Shown piece after piece: positions 7,856-17,033 of a stretch of 64,000 nucleotides of DNA. Made by a program: the position numbers and the translations under genes. Numbering within the stretch: position 1 is the stretch's first letter; each line of letters opens with the position of its first letter. Location of the stretch: positions 1 through 64,000 of the forward strand of contig NZ_AOLM01000016.1 in NCBI RefSeq assembly GCF_000337835.1, written 5' to 3'. The notes below the pieces were generated by a model, which saw only the letters and a list, made by a program, of their open reading frames with translations, was not told the DNA's origin and searched no databases. The DNA comes from Haloferax sulfurifontis ATCC BAA-897 (GTDB lineage: Archaea; Halobacteriota; Halobacteria; Halobacteriales; Haloferacaceae).

Positions 7856-8866
7856 ATGCCACATCAATGCACCACGTGCGGTAAGGTGTTCCCCGACGGC
7901 TCGAAGGAGATGCTTTCGGGGTGCCCGAACTGCGGCGGCAACAAGTTTCAGTTCAAGCCCGCGTCGAGCGGGAGCGCTCCCGCGAGCGCAAGCGGTGACA
8001 CGCCGTCGGCGGGCGGCGCCGGAACGCGGGACCTGGCCTCCTCGGCGGCCGACGCCGTCCGAGACCGCGCACAGCAACAGTCCCATCCCGACTCGACCGA
8101 CGAGGAGTCGATGACCGTCAGCGACTGGGCGAACGCGAACGCCGACGCCCCACAGCGAACCGAGACCGGCGACGCCGCGGGTTCGACCCGAAGCGAGCCG
8201 TCGCCGACCGAGGCGACCGGGTCGAGCGACGCGGGTGACGCGGCCGACACGGGGAGCGGACCCGAACCCGACCCCCGCGGGTGGGGTGAGTGGCCGTCAG
8301 CGCCCGGCGAGTCGCCGGGGGCAGACCCCCAAGAGCCACCGGCGTCGCGGAACGAACCCCGAGGCGAGCCCGCGGCGGGTCAGTCCGATGGTTCGCCGAG
8401 TTCGGCATCGCCCCCGAATCGAGACCCCGGTACAATCAACGCGCGCGAGACGGACGAGGACAACTCCCAGAAGAGCGCCCGGAGCGACATCGTCACGCCG
8501 GAAGAACTCGCCGCGGCCGATGCGAACCGGCGCGGTTCGGCGGCGGAGACGCCGTCGGAAGCGCCTTCCGACCCCGACGTGTCTCCTGCCCCCGACGCGG
8601 CGGCCGGCCAGCCCGCGGGCGCCGCGCCCACGGACGCCGACGGCACGGTCATCGAGCCGTCGTCCGACGAGCGACCCGACCTCGACCAGCTTCGCGAGGA
8701 GCTCAACGACCAGTTCGAGAGCATCAAAATCGTCAATCCGGGTCAGTACGAGCTCAACCTCATGGAGCTGTACGACCGAAGCGAGTACATCATCTCGCTC
8801 CGCGAGGACGGCCGGTACGTCATCGAAGTCCCGGACTCGTGGGGTCCCGGCAACAGCGAGGACTGA
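7856..8866 (+). CDS. oapC: Origin-associated zinc-ribbon protein OapC
   Basis: A 336-residue protein in three parts: an N-terminal zinc ribbon (Cys5/Cys8 and Cys23/Cys26), a long disordered Ser/Pro/Asp/Glu-rich middle (about 40-275), and a folded C-terminal domain (about 275-336) containing SIKIVNPGQYELNLMELY. The architecture suggests a scaffold or adaptor that binds nucleic acid or protein through the ribbon. It is the last gene of the oapABC operon. An ORB site lies 30 bases after its stop codon. The name follows haloarchaeal annotation practice; the function is unknown. Confidence 0.82.
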   Translation: MPHQCTTCGKVFPDGSKEMLSGCPNCGGNKFQFKPASSGSAPASASGDTPSAGGAGTRDLASSAADAVRDRAQQQSHPDSTDEESMTVSDWANANADAPQRTETGDAAGSTRSEPSPTEATGSSDAGDAADTGSGPEPDPRGWGEWPSAPGESPGADPQEPPASRNEPRGEPAAGQSDGSPSSASPPNRDPGTINARETDEDNSQKSARSDIVTPEELAAADANRRGSAAETPSEAPSDPDVSPAPDAAAGQPAGAAPTDADGTVIEPSSDERPDLDQLREELNDQFESIKIVNPGQYELNLMELYDRSEYIISLREDGRYVIEVPDSWGPGNSED

Positions 8867-9012
8867 CCGCGTCTCCCGCGGCGGACCGGCGCTCGACCCC
8901 ACTGTTTCCGGTGGAGCGACGGTCTCCCGGTCTCGTTCGTACGAGTCCATCCGTCGAATCGGCACAACCGTTATATACGATAGTTGAGAGTATATCTCCT
9001 TGGGGAAGCGCT
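8867..9012 (+). promoter_or_regulatory. oapC-hef gap: ORB 7 and a TATA promoter for the small gene
   Basis: ORB 7 is at 8896-8916 on the minus strand (CTCCAC-CG-GAAAC-AGT-GGGGT, full core match). A strong TATA element TTATATACG is at 8971-8979, predicting a start site near 9000, about 12 bases before the small ORF at 9013. The ORB is 55 bases upstream of that TATA box. Confidence 0.7.
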
Positions 9013-9126
9013 ATGTCCAATCCGCACAACGAGAAGGTCGCCGAGTGGGCGTCGCTCCTCGGAGCGTCGCTCCCGACCGCGCGACCAGACGACCCCGACC
9101 TCGATACCGCCGACAGCGCTGGGTAA
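9013..9126 (+). CDS. 37-residue small protein between oapC and hef
   Basis: A short frame starting MSNPHNEKVAEWASLLG and ending in an acidic Asp/Pro tail. Support comes from its own strong TATA element (8971-8979) at the right distance, a GGGGAAG stretch just before the ATG, haloarchaeal codon bias and an acidic composition. No cysteines, no membrane segment; the first half could form one amphipathic helix. The family is not recognised. It could be the first gene of a transcript that includes hef (86 bases later) or an upstream ORF that modulates hef expression. Confidence 0.55.
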   Translation: MSNPHNEKVAEWASLLGASLPTARPDDPDLDTADSAG

Positions 9127-9212
9127 CGACCGCCGCGGTCGCTTCCGGCGGACTCCTTTAGTTTCACCCTGCTCTGCGAACCCTTATCGGCGAGGGCGAG
9201 CAATCGTCACCG

Positions 9213-11777
9213 ATGTCGGCCTCTGAGGACGTTGCGTACGTGGACCACCCGCTACTCGCGCCGTCGTTCATCGAGCGGCGGCTCTATCAGATTCGCCTCG
9301 CCGGTACCGCGCGCAACGGCCACACGCTGGTCTGTCTCCCCACCGGCCTCGGGAAGACGACCGTCAGCCTGCTCGTCACAGCCCAGCGGCTCTACGACGT
9401 GGGTGGGAAGTCGCTGTTTCTCGCGCCGACGAAGCCGCTCGTCCAACAGCACGCCGACTTCTACCGCGAGGCGCTGACCGTTCCGGACGACGAAATCGTC
9501 GTCTTCACCGGCGACGTGCGGCCCGACGACCGGGCCGCCCTCTGGCAGGACGCCCAAATCGTCATCGCCACGCCGCAGGTCATCGAAAACGACCTCATCG
9601 GCAACCGCATCTCGCTTCGGGACGTGACGCACCTCACCTTCGACGAGTGCCACCGCGCGAGCGGCGACTACGCCTACGTCTACATCGCCGAGCGCTACCA
9701 CGCCGACGCCGAGAACCCGCTCGTCACGGGGATGAGCGCCTCGCCCGGCGGCGACGAGGAAGCCATCCTCGAAGTCTGTGAGAACCTCGGTATCGTCGAC
9801 GTGGAGGTGATGACCGAGGAGGACGCCGACGTGTCGGAGTACACCCACGACACCGACGTGGAGTGGAACCGCATCCAGCTCCCCGACGAGATCCTGGAGA
9901 TACGCGACGCCCTCAACGAGGTCATCACCGACCGGCTGGAGAAGCTCAAGCAGTTGGGCGTCACCAAGTCGACGAAGCCCGATATCTCCCAGAAGAAGCT
10001 CAACCGGATGCGCGCGGAGCTCCAGCGGCTGATGAACGCCGACAAGTCGGAGGGCTACAAGGGGATGTCCACGCACGCGGAGGTGATGAAGCTCCGCCGG
10101 GCGGTCGAACTCGTCGAGACCCAGTCGGTCGAGTCGGTCCGGCGGTACTTCGAGCGCCAGCGCAACGCCGCCCGGTCGTCGGGCGCGTCGAAGGCGAGCC
10201 AGCGACTCGTCGCCGAACCGAAGGTCCGCGAGGCGATGCAGAAAGCCGAGTCGTTCGACGGCCTCCACCCGAAGTTCAGGAAGACGCGCATCCTCCTCGC
10301 CGAGACGCTCGGCATCCAGGACGGCGAGCGCGTCATCGTCTTCACCGAGTCCCGCGACACGGCCGAGGCGCTCACGGAGTTCCTCTCGGAGAGCTTCTCG
10401 GTCCGGCGGTTCGTCGGACAGGGCGACCGCGAGGGCTCCGACGGGATGACGCAGAACGAACAGCAGGAGACCCTCGACAAGTTCCGAAGCGGCGAGTTCG
10501 AGGTGCTCGTCTCGACGTCCGTCGCGGAGGAGGGCCTCGACGTGCCCGAGGTCGACCTCGTGCTCTTTTTCGAACCCGTGCCGACGGCCATCCGGTCCAT
10601 CCAGCGGAAGGGCCGGACCGGCCGGCAGGCCGACGGCCGCGTGGTCGTCCTCCTCGCCGAGGACACCCGCGACGAGGCGTACTTCTGGATATCGCGCCGC
10701 CGCGAGAAGACGATGCAAAACGAGCTTCGAGACCTCAAGGGCGCGGCCGACGACCTCGAAGCGGAACTCGACCCCTCACAGCGCGACCTCTCGGCGTTCG
10801 CCGGAGACGACGGCGGTTCCGCCGGTAACACGGGGAGTTCCACCGGAAACGAGGGGGTTGACGCCGCGAGCGAGGGCGGTGCGAACGAGGTGTCGGCCGC
10901 CGGGTCGTCCGCCTCGAACGGAGAGACCGCGGCCGCCGCCGCAACCGACTCCGACGGGCAGTCCGGACTCGCCGACTTCGGTCCCTCGGACGAGGAGTTG
11001 GCGCGGGCGGACGACGGCGACGGGGGCGATGAGGGCAACGACCGCGACGACAGCGACGGCGATTCCCCCGAGCGCGACGAGGCGGACGACCCGGCCGCCG
11101 TCGCCGCGGCGGGAACCGACGACGAGGAGACCGTCGAAATCGTCGTCGACCAGCGCGAACTCGACTCCAACATCGCCCGCACCCTCTCGAAGCGCGAGGA
11201 CCTGACGACCCGACTGGAGACGCTCGCGGTCGGCGACTACGTCCTCTCGGACCGCGTCGCGGTCGAGCGAAAGAGCGTCTCGGACTTCCTCGACACGCTC
11301 ACGGGCGGCGACCGGTCGATATTCGAGCAGGTCGCGGACCTCACGCGCCACTACGCCCGGCCGCTTCTCGTCATCGAGGGGCGCGGCCTCTACGAGGAGC
11401 GCAACATCCACCCCGGCGCGATTCGCGGGGCGCTGTCGTCGGTCGCGGTCGACTTCAACGTGAGCGTGCTGTTCACCGAGGACGAAGACGACACCGCGGA
11501 GATGCTGGCGACCATCGCCACCCGCGAGCAGACGGACCGCGAGCGTACCGTGAGCGTCCACGGCGGCAAGAGCGCGAAGACGCTCGACGAACAACAGGAG
11601 TACGTCGTCTCCGCCATCGCCGACATCGGCCCGGTCACGGCGCGGACCCTGCTCGAAGCGTTCGGGAGCGTCGAGGCGGTCATGACCGCAAACGAGGACG
11701 ACCTCAGAGAGGTCCGCGGCGTCGGCCAGGTCACCGCCGAGCGAATCCGCGAGGTCGTCGGCTCGGAGTACCGCTGA
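9213..11777 (+). CDS. hef: Hef helicase-nuclease (XPF/FANCM family)
   Basis: An 854-residue fusion of an SF2 helicase and an XPF-type nuclease. Walker A is PTGLGKT (43-49), the DEAH-box equivalent is DECH (144-147), and the second RecA domain ends near residue 515 with the QRKGRTGRQ motif. A disordered Ser/Gly/Asp linker (about 530-635) leads to the nuclease domain with VDQREL near 643 and the catalytic ERKSVSDF near 684. Two helix-hairpin-helix motifs end the protein. Hef remodels and cuts stalled or branched forks and is important for fork restart in Haloferax. Its position near the origin fits this replication role. A perfect ORB match (10838-10858) lies in the linker-coding DNA. Confidence 0.96.
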   Translation: MSASEDVAYVDHPLLAPSFIERRLYQIRLAGTARNGHTLVCLPTGLGKTTVSLLVTAQRLYDVGGKSLFLAPTKPLVQQHADFYREALTVPDDEIVVFTGDVRPDDRAALWQDAQIVIATPQVIENDLIGNRISLRDVTHLTFDECHRASGDYAYVYIAERYHADAENPLVTGMSASPGGDEEAILEVCENLGIVDVEVMTEEDADVSEYTHDTDVEWNRIQLPDEILEIRDALNEVITDRLEKLKQLGVTKSTKPDISQKKLNRMRAELQRLMNADKSEGYKGMSTHAEVMKLRRAVELVETQSVESVRRYFERQRNAARSSGASKASQRLVAEPKVREAMQKAESFDGLHPKFRKTRILLAETLGIQDGERVIVFTESRDTAEALTEFLSESFSVRRFVGQGDREGSDGMTQNEQQETLDKFRSGEFEVLVSTSVAEEGLDVPEVDLVLFFEPVPTAIRSIQRKGRTGRQADGRVVVLLAEDTRDEAYFWISRRREKTMQNELRDLKGAADDLEAELDPSQRDLSAFAGDDGGSAGNTGSSTGNEGVDAASEGGANEVSAAGSSASNGETAAAAATDSDGQSGLADFGPSDEELARADDGDGGDEGNDRDDSDGDSPERDEADDPAAVAAAGTDDEETVEIVVDQRELDSNIARTLSKREDLTTRLETLAVGDYVLSDRVAVERKSVSDFLDTLTGGDRSIFEQVADLTRHYARPLLVIEGRGLYEERNIHPGAIRGALSSVAVDFNVSVLFTEDEDDTAEMLATIATREQTDRERTVSVHGGKSAKTLDEQQEYVVSAIADIGPVTARTLLEAFGSVEAVMTANEDDLREVRGVGQVTAERIREVVGSEYR
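10838..10858 (+). promoter_or_regulatory. ORB match inside hef
   Basis: This reads TTCCAC-CG-GAAAC-GAG-GGGGT, a perfect match to the local ORB consensus. It encodes residues about 542-549 of the low-complexity linker. A degenerate copy (TTCCGC-CG-GTAAC-AC-GGGG) starts 20 bases upstream at 10817. Binding by Orc1 is plausible but untested. Confidence 0.5.
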
Positions 11778-11801
11778 GCCGCGTTCACCGCCCGGAGCGC
11801 G

Positions 11802-12191
11802 TCAGGGAACGATGGTCACCGGAACGGCCTCGGCCCGAAGCACCGTCTCGGCGGCGCTCCCGAAGACGGTTCGCTCGACGATGCCGTCCTCGTGGTGGCC
11901 CATGACGACGTGGTCGAAGCCGCCGCGCTCGACGGTGTCGAGAATCTCCTCGCCGACGCGGTCGGCGGTCCACACGTCGACCGTGAGGGTCGAGAGTTCC
12001 GGCTCGCCGCCGACATCGCTCGCTTCGAGCCTGCCGCGCGCGTCGTCGAGGATGGCCTCCGTCGCGTCGGTCTGGTTGTTCGTGTAGTGGACGACGTGGA
12101 GGCTCCCGCCCATCCCGACGACCATCTCGATGGCGAAGTCGAGCGCGCGTTTGCTGGCGTCGGTACCGTCGATGGGGATGAGTACGTCCAT
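11802..12191 (-). CDS. UspA-family universal stress protein
   Basis: A 129-residue single UspA domain. It starts MDVLIPIDGTDAS, typical of the family's first strand and loop, and ends with the nucleotide-binding pattern GHHEDG...VFGSAAE...PVTIVP, which suggests an ATP-binding Usp. Cytosolic, probably a stress-responsive nucleotide-binding protein; the partner is unknown. It is convergent with hef (24 bases apart) and is followed on the same strand, after an 82-base gap, by the p27-like zinc-finger gene upstream of it. Confidence 0.9.
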   Translation of the reverse strand: MDVLIPIDGTDASKRALDFAIEMVVGMGGSLHVVHYTNNQTDATEAILDDARGRLEASDVGGEPELSTLTVDVWTADRVGEEILDTVERGGFDHVVMGHHEDGIVERTVFGSAAETVLRAEAVPVTIVP

Positions 12192-12273
12192 ACGAAACAG
12201 AGGGTCCGCGGGGCGGTAAGTTCTACCGCCGGGAGCGACGGCCGACGCGAGGACGCGACGACGCGTCGGTCGG

Positions 12274-12963
12274 TTATCGGTCGAGCGCCGAGATGGCCTC
12301 GGCGGCCTCGCGCGCGGCGGTCAGGAACTCCGTCGCCCGCCGGGGGTCGTCGGTCGCCTCGGCGCGCTCGGCGGCCCACGTCAGCGTCCGCACGAGCGAC
12401 TCGCGCGCGGCGGTCACGTCGCCGGCGACCTCGCGGGGCGCGCGTCGCTCGGTCGTCCCCTGCTCGCCCGCGGTTCGGGACTGTGTCGCCGACGGGACCC
12501 GCCCGTTCGAGCCGGCAGTGTCGCGGCGCGCCTCGTCGGCGACGCGGTTTCCTCCGGCCTGCTCGGGCTGTCGGGCTCCGGCCTGCGGTCGCTCAGTTCC
12601 CGCTGTTTCGGCATTGGGGGTCGCAGAACCGGCCGCCGCATCGACGCTCTCTGCGGACGCGGTCGCCCCGCCGGACGCGGCCTCGCCCTCGTTGGCGTCG
12701 GCTTCGACGGCCGCCTCGGCGGCCCGCTCCGCGTCTTGGTCGGCGTTCGCCGCGGCCTGTCCCTCGGCCTGACAGGTTGGACAGAACACCTGCCCCTCGT
12801 AGCGGAACAGCGGGTCGCCGCAGTTGTCGCAGTGCTTGTTCGTCATCGTCGCGCCCTTGAGGAGCAACTCGCTCATCCGCTGGGTCGACCGGCGCTTCGT
12901 CTCGTCTCGCTCGTACTTCTCGCGAAGTCGCTGGCGCTCTGCTTCCTTGTCGAAGTCGCTCAT
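12274..12963 (-). CDS. Zinc-ribbon protein of the Sjogren/scleroderma autoantigen 1 (p27) family
   Basis: A 229-residue protein. A charged helix (SDFDKEAERQRLREKYERDE) leads to MSELLLKGATMTNKHC and a zinc ribbon CDNC...CPTC, the family core. The rest is an Ala/Glu-rich disordered region with a final helical segment (about 185-229). ATG 12963 is preferred over a start 12 codons upstream because it begins at the conserved family N terminus. The human relative binds mitotic proteins; archaeal function is unknown. Confidence 0.8.
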   Translation of the reverse strand: MSDFDKEAERQRLREKYERDETKRRSTQRMSELLLKGATMTNKHCDNCGDPLFRYEGQVFCPTCQAEGQAAANADQDAERAAEAAVEADANEGEAASGGATASAESVDAAAGSATPNAETAGTERPQAGARQPEQAGGNRVADEARRDTAGSNGRVPSATQSRTAGEQGTTERRAPREVAGDVTAARESLVRTLTWAAERAEATDDPRRATEFLTAAREAAEAISALDR

Positions 12964-13169
12964 GTGGGTGTGGACGCGACGTGCGTCGAAAAACCCCACG
13001 GCGTCGCTCGGTCGGTTTCGTCACCGACGGTCTCACCGGCTCTCGCCACCGACGGTACCCCGCCGCAGTCGCCCGAAGTTCGACGACTGACGTACGCAGA
13101 ATCGACAGACCGCGCGACGGTGCCCGTTCCGAAACGTTTACTCGGAATCCACAGCGTCGTTAATGTGGC

Positions 13170-14084
13170 ATGACGAAAGTTAGCGTGATTGGTGCGGCCG
13201 GCACGGTCGGTGCCGCGGCTGGGTACAACCTCGCGCTTCGCGATGTCTGCGACGAACTCGTGTTCGTTGACATCCCGAAGATGGAAGACAAGACGGTCGG
13301 ACAGGCGGCGGACACGAACCACGGCATCGCCTACGACTCCAACACGGTCGTGACGCAGGGCGGCTACGAGGACACCGCCGGCTCCGACGTGGTCGTCATC
13401 ACGGCGGGCATCCCGCGCCAGCCGGGACAGACCCGTATCGACCTCGCGGGCGACAACGCCCCCATCATGGACGACATCGGCTCCTCGCTCGCGGAGCACA
13501 ACGACGACTTCGTCTCCATCACCACGTCGAACCCCGTCGACCTGCTCAACCGCCACCTCTACGAGACGGGCGACCGCGACCGCCACAAAGTCATCGGCTT
13601 CGGCGGCCGCCTCGACTCCGCCCGCTTCCGCTACGTGCTGAGCCAGCGCTTCGACGTGCCCGTCAAGAACGTCGACGCGACCATCCTCGGCGAGCACGGC
13701 GACGCGCAGGTGCCGGTCTTCTCGAAGGTCCGCGTCGACGGCAACGACCCCTCCTTCTCCGCCGACGAGAAAGAGGAGATTCTCGGCGACCTCCAGGAGT
13801 CCGCCATGGACGTCATCGAGCGCAAGGGCGCGACCCAGTGGGGCCCGGCGACCGGCGTCGCCCACATGGTCGAGGCCGTCCTGCACGACACCGGCGAAGT
13901 GCTCCCCGGCTCGCTCGTCCTCGACGGCGAGTTCGGCTACGAGGACACCGCCTTCGGCGTCCCCGTCAAGCTCGGCTCGAACGGCATCGAGGAGGTCGTC
14001 GAGTGGGACCTCGACGACTACGAGGCCGACCTCATGGACGACGCGGCCGAGAAGCTCCGCGACCAGTACAACAAAATCGCGTAA
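13170..14084 (+). CDS. mdh: Malate dehydrogenase (LDH-like, NAD-dependent)
   Basis: A 304-residue halophilic malate dehydrogenase. The Rossmann motif is [11 protein letters not shown] (8-18), an Asp near 34 selects NAD, the substrate-loop sequence [11 protein letters not shown] carries the conserved arginines, and the catalytic His is in [10 protein letters not shown]. It interconverts malate and oxaloacetate in the citric acid cycle. Very acidic, as for the structurally studied haloarchaeal enzymes. The start follows a CGTTTACTCGG promoter-like sequence about 35 bases upstream. Single-gene unit with a T-tract terminator behind it. Confidence 0.97.
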   Translation: MTKVSVIGAAGTVGAAAGYNLALRDVCDELVFVDIPKMEDKTVGQAADTNHGIAYDSNTVVTQGGYEDTAGSDVVVITAGIPRQPGQTRIDLAGDNAPIMDDIGSSLAEHNDDFVSITTSNPVDLLNRHLYETGDRDRHKVIGFGGRLDSARFRYVLSQRFDVPVKNVDATILGEHGDAQVPVFSKVRVDGNDPSFSADEKEEILGDLQESAMDVIERKGATQWGPATGVAHMVEAVLHDTGEVLPGSLVLDGEFGYEDTAFGVPVKLGSNGIEEVVEWDLDDYEADLMDDAAEKLRDQYNKIA

Positions 14085-14127
14085 CTCGGTCCGGTTCTCG
14101 ACATACCGTCCGGCTCTCGACACACCG

Positions 14128-14136
14128 ACTTTTTGC
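14128..14136 (+). terminator. T-tract terminator after mdh
   Basis: Five consecutive T (14130-14134) in a GC-rich context, 46 bases after the mdh stop codon and before the promoter of the next gene. Confidence 0.45.
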
Positions 14137-14214
14137 GGTTCCGCGTCTCCTCCCGCTGACATCCGTGTCTCCCCGGCGTCAACCGTTATCTCGTCGCCGG
14201 TCGATAGTTCTCGT

Positions 14215-15141
14215 ATGTCTACAGTTGGGGACGGCCGGACGGACCCGGACGCGGGCGCCGAGTCGTTCGAGTCTCGTCGCGTCTTCGTCTTCCTCCTCGT
14301 CGCCTTCGGACTCGCGGGCGCGACCGCGCTCGCCGTGTCTCTCACCGGCGGCCTGACGAACTCACCGCCGGTCGCGTTCGGACTCCCGCTGTGGCTCGTG
14401 CTCGTCAGCACGTGCTACATGTTCTCGCCGTCGGTCGCGAACGTCGTCACCCGGCTCGTCACCGGCGAGGGATGGACCGACCTACGGATTCGCCCCGCGC
14501 TCCGGTCGAACCTCGGCACCCACCTCCTCGCGTGGCTCGTCCCCGGTCTGTTCATCGCCGTCGGCGCGGCGCTGTTTTTCGCGCTCTTTCCGGCGTATTT
14601 CGACCCCGACGCGACGGCGCTCCGCGGGGTGCTCCCGCCGGGCGCGTCACTCGAACTCGTCTTGGTCGCACAGGTCGCACAGGGGCTCGTCCTCGGTGCG
14701 ACGGTGAACACCGCCTTCGCCTTCGGCGAGGAGTTCGGCTGGCGGGCGTACCTCCTGCAGAAGCTCCTGCCGCTCGGTCCCCGCCGGGCGGTCCTCCTCT
14801 TGGGCGTCGTCTGGGGCGCGTGGCACTGGCCGCTCATCGCGCTCGGCTACAACTACGGCTTCGGCTACCCCGGCGCGCCGTGGACGGGATTTCTGGCGAT
14901 GGTCTGGATGACGACGGCGGTCGGTGTCTTCCTCGCGTGGGTCGCGCTCCGCGCCGACTCGGTGTGGCCCGCGGCGCTCGGTCACGGGATGTTCAACGCC
15001 TTCGCGGGCCTCGGAACTCTCTTTGCGACGGCCGGCGCGCCGTCGTTACTCGGCCCGACTGCCGTCGGCGCAGTCGCCGTCGTTCCGTGGGCGGTCGTCG
15101 CCGCGGTGCTCGTGGTTCGCTCGCCGGCGTTCGAGGCGTAA
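14215..15141 (+). CDS. CPBP-family intramembrane metalloprotease (Abi/Rce1-like)
   Basis: A 308-residue membrane protein with about eight hydrophobic segments and the three CPBP motifs: EEFGWRAYL (paired glutamates and Arg), a second histidine motif WGAWHWPL, and LGHGMFNAF. The active-site Glu and His residues are all present. Family members cleave prenylated proteins or act on bacteriocins and signal peptides; no substrate can be deduced here. Ends 20 bases before the convergent uvrC stop. Confidence 0.9.
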   Translation: MSTVGDGRTDPDAGAESFESRRVFVFLLVAFGLAGATALAVSLTGGLTNSPPVAFGLPLWLVLVSTCYMFSPSVANVVTRLVTGEGWTDLRIRPALRSNLGTHLLAWLVPGLFIAVGAALFFALFPAYFDPDATALRGVLPPGASLELVLVAQVAQGLVLGATVNTAFAFGEEFGWRAYLLQKLLPLGPRRAVLLLGVVWGAWHWPLIALGYNYGFGYPGAPWTGFLAMVWMTTAVGVFLAWVALRADSVWPAALGHGMFNAFAGLGTLFATAGAPSLLGPTAVGAVAVVPWAVVAAVLVVRSPAFEA

Positions 15142-15161
15142 GCCCCGTCACAGCCGCCGCT

Positions 15162-16901
15162 TCAGAGCCGCCGTTTCAACTCCGCGGCCGTCTTCTCGCC
15201 GACGCCGGGCACGTCCGTCAGGTCCTCGACCGACGCCTCGCGCACCCCCTCGACGCTCCCGAACCGCGTCAGCAACGCCCGTCGCGTCTTCGGACCTACC
15301 CCGGGCACGTCGTCGAGGACGGTCTTCACCTCGTCGCGGAGCGTCTGGTGGTACTGGACGGCGAAGCGGTGGGCCTCGTCGCGGACGCGCTGGAGGACGT
15401 GCAGGTGCGGCGCGTCGTCCGGCCAGTCGAACGTCCGGTCGGGCGTGACGACCAGTTCGCGGTCCTTGGCGATGCCGACGGCGGGCACGTCCCAGCCGGT
15501 CTCCTCGAGGGCGTCGAGCGCGGCGTTCAACTGCCCTTTGCCGCCGTCGATGAGGAGCAAATCGGGGTCCGGGCGGTCGTCGCGGCCCTCCAGCGCGCGG
15601 GTCGCCCGCCAGCGGACGAGTTCGCGCATGTTCGCGTAGTCGTCGTTGCGCTCGGGGAGTCGCCGCCGGCGGTAGTCCGCGGTCTCGGCGCTCCCCTCGA
15701 CGAAGCAGACGTCGCTTCCGACGACGGCCTTGCCCTGCGCGTGGCTCACGTCGAAGCCCTCGATGCGGGCGACGCGGCGCACGTCGAGGTCGAGTTCGTG
15801 GGCGAGCGTGGCGAGGCCGTCGTCGCGGCCGGCGCGCCGGCGGGCGTTCTTCAGCGCGAGTTCGACCAGTTTCGCCTCGCGGCCCGCGCCGGGGACGCGG
15901 ACGCCCACGCCCTCGGCTTCGAGCCACGCCACCACGTCCTCGTCGTCGGGGCGCTCCGAGAGGACGACCGCGTCGGGGAGGTCGCGCTCGGCGTAGAACT
16001 GCGCGAGGAACGCCGAGAGGACGGCCGCCGTGCGGTCTTCGCCCTCGGGCGCGTCGAGGTGGTGACGGGTCCGGTCGACTAACTGGCCGCGTTCGGCGTG
16101 GAGTCGGGCGACGGTCGCCGAGTCGCCGCGGAGCGAGACGCCGAGCACGTCGATGGCGCGCTCGTCGGACTGCGACGAGACGGCGTCTTCGCCCGCGCCG
16201 TGGAACGACTCGACGGCCTCCAGTCGGTCGCGGAGATTGGCGGCGCGCTCGAACTCCGCGTCCTGCGCGGCGGCTTCCATCTCCCGGCGGAGCGGGTCGG
16301 CGAGGACGCCCGTCTCGCCCTCGAAGAAGCGGACCGCCGACTCGACGTCCCCGCGGTAGTCGCGCTCCGCGATTTCGCCGGTACAGGGGGCCGTACACAG
16401 GTCCATCTCGTAGTCGAGACACGGCCGCGAGCGGTTCGCGTACTTGTGGTCCGAACAGCCGCGGAGACCGTAGGTCTCTCGAACCGCCTTCACGACCGTC
16501 TCGACGCGGCCCTTGTCGGTGTACGGCCCGAAGACGGTCGCCGAGTCCTCGGGGTCGCGCGTGACCTCGATGCGCGGGACCGCGTGGGCCGTCAGCTGGA
16601 CCAGCGGGTAGGACTTGTCGTCTTTCAGGCGGACGTTGTAGCGCGGCTGGTGGCGCTTGATGAGGTTGGCTTCGAGGAGGAGCGCCTGCGTCTCAGTGTC
16701 GGTAACGGCGAAGTCGATGTGCTCCGCGCGGGCGACCATCCGGGAGATGCGTTCCGAGCGGGGGTCCGCGTACGAGCGAACCCGCGCGCGGATGTCGACC
16801 GCCTTCCCGACGTAGAGCACCGCGTCGCCGGCGACGAACTGGTACACGCCGGGGTCTTCCGGAAGTGCGCTGGCTCGTTCGCTGACCGCGGCAGGGTCCA
16901 T
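15162..16901 (-). CDS. uvrC: Excinuclease ABC subunit C
   Basis: A 579-residue UvrC. The GIY-YIG 3'-incision nuclease is at about 12-90 (GVYQFV...LYVGKA), followed by a four-cysteine cluster near 150-175 (GCSDHKY...[13 protein letters not shown]), the UVR segment near 195-230, the RNase H-like 5'-incision domain ([19 protein letters not shown]) and C-terminal helix-hairpin-helix motifs. It makes both incisions in nucleotide excision repair with UvrA and UvrB, which are not in this window. UvrABC in haloarchaea is of bacterial origin. Confidence 0.97.
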   Translation of the reverse strand: MDPAAVSERASALPEDPGVYQFVAGDAVLYVGKAVDIRARVRSYADPRSERISRMVARAEHIDFAVTDTETQALLLEANLIKRHQPRYNVRLKDDKSYPLVQLTAHAVPRIEVTRDPEDSATVFGPYTDKGRVETVVKAVRETYGLRGCSDHKYANRSRPCLDYEMDLCTAPCTGEIAERDYRGDVESAVRFFEGETGVLADPLRREMEAAAQDAEFERAANLRDRLEAVESFHGAGEDAVSSQSDERAIDVLGVSLRGDSATVARLHAERGQLVDRTRHHLDAPEGEDRTAAVLSAFLAQFYAERDLPDAVVLSERPDDEDVVAWLEAEGVGVRVPGAGREAKLVELALKNARRRAGRDDGLATLAHELDLDVRRVARIEGFDVSHAQGKAVVGSDVCFVEGSAETADYRRRRLPERNDDYANMRELVRWRATRALEGRDDRPDPDLLLIDGGKGQLNAALDALEETGWDVPAVGIAKDRELVVTPDRTFDWPDDAPHLHVLQRVRDEAHRFAVQYHQTLRDEVKTVLDDVPGVGPKTRRALLTRFGSVEGVREASVEDLTDVPGVGEKTAAELKRRL

Positions 16902-16974
16902 CTGGGGTGGCTTACCGCGCGAGAGGCTTGAGGCTGACGCGTCGGGCGCGTCGCCGCCCTGGTGTCTTCTAATT

Positions 16975-16995
16975 ATCTGTTTTGATAAAATACTC
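16975..16995 (+). promoter_or_regulatory. AT-rich promoter of the soluble transducer gene
   Basis: The segment TTATCTGTTTTGATAAAATA is far more AT-rich than its surroundings. The TATA-like GATAAAATA (16984-16992) predicts a start site near 17014, about 20 bases before the ATG at 17034. Confidence 0.5.
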
Positions 16996-17033
16996 GAAAG
17001 ATACTCCTGTGATGCTCTGAAACGTGGCCTCTA

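Noticed and set aside
9252-10718. A 488-codon antisense frame inside hef.
   Set aside because: Exact shadow of the Hef reading frame; product composition is not haloarchaeal in pattern and no motif is seen.
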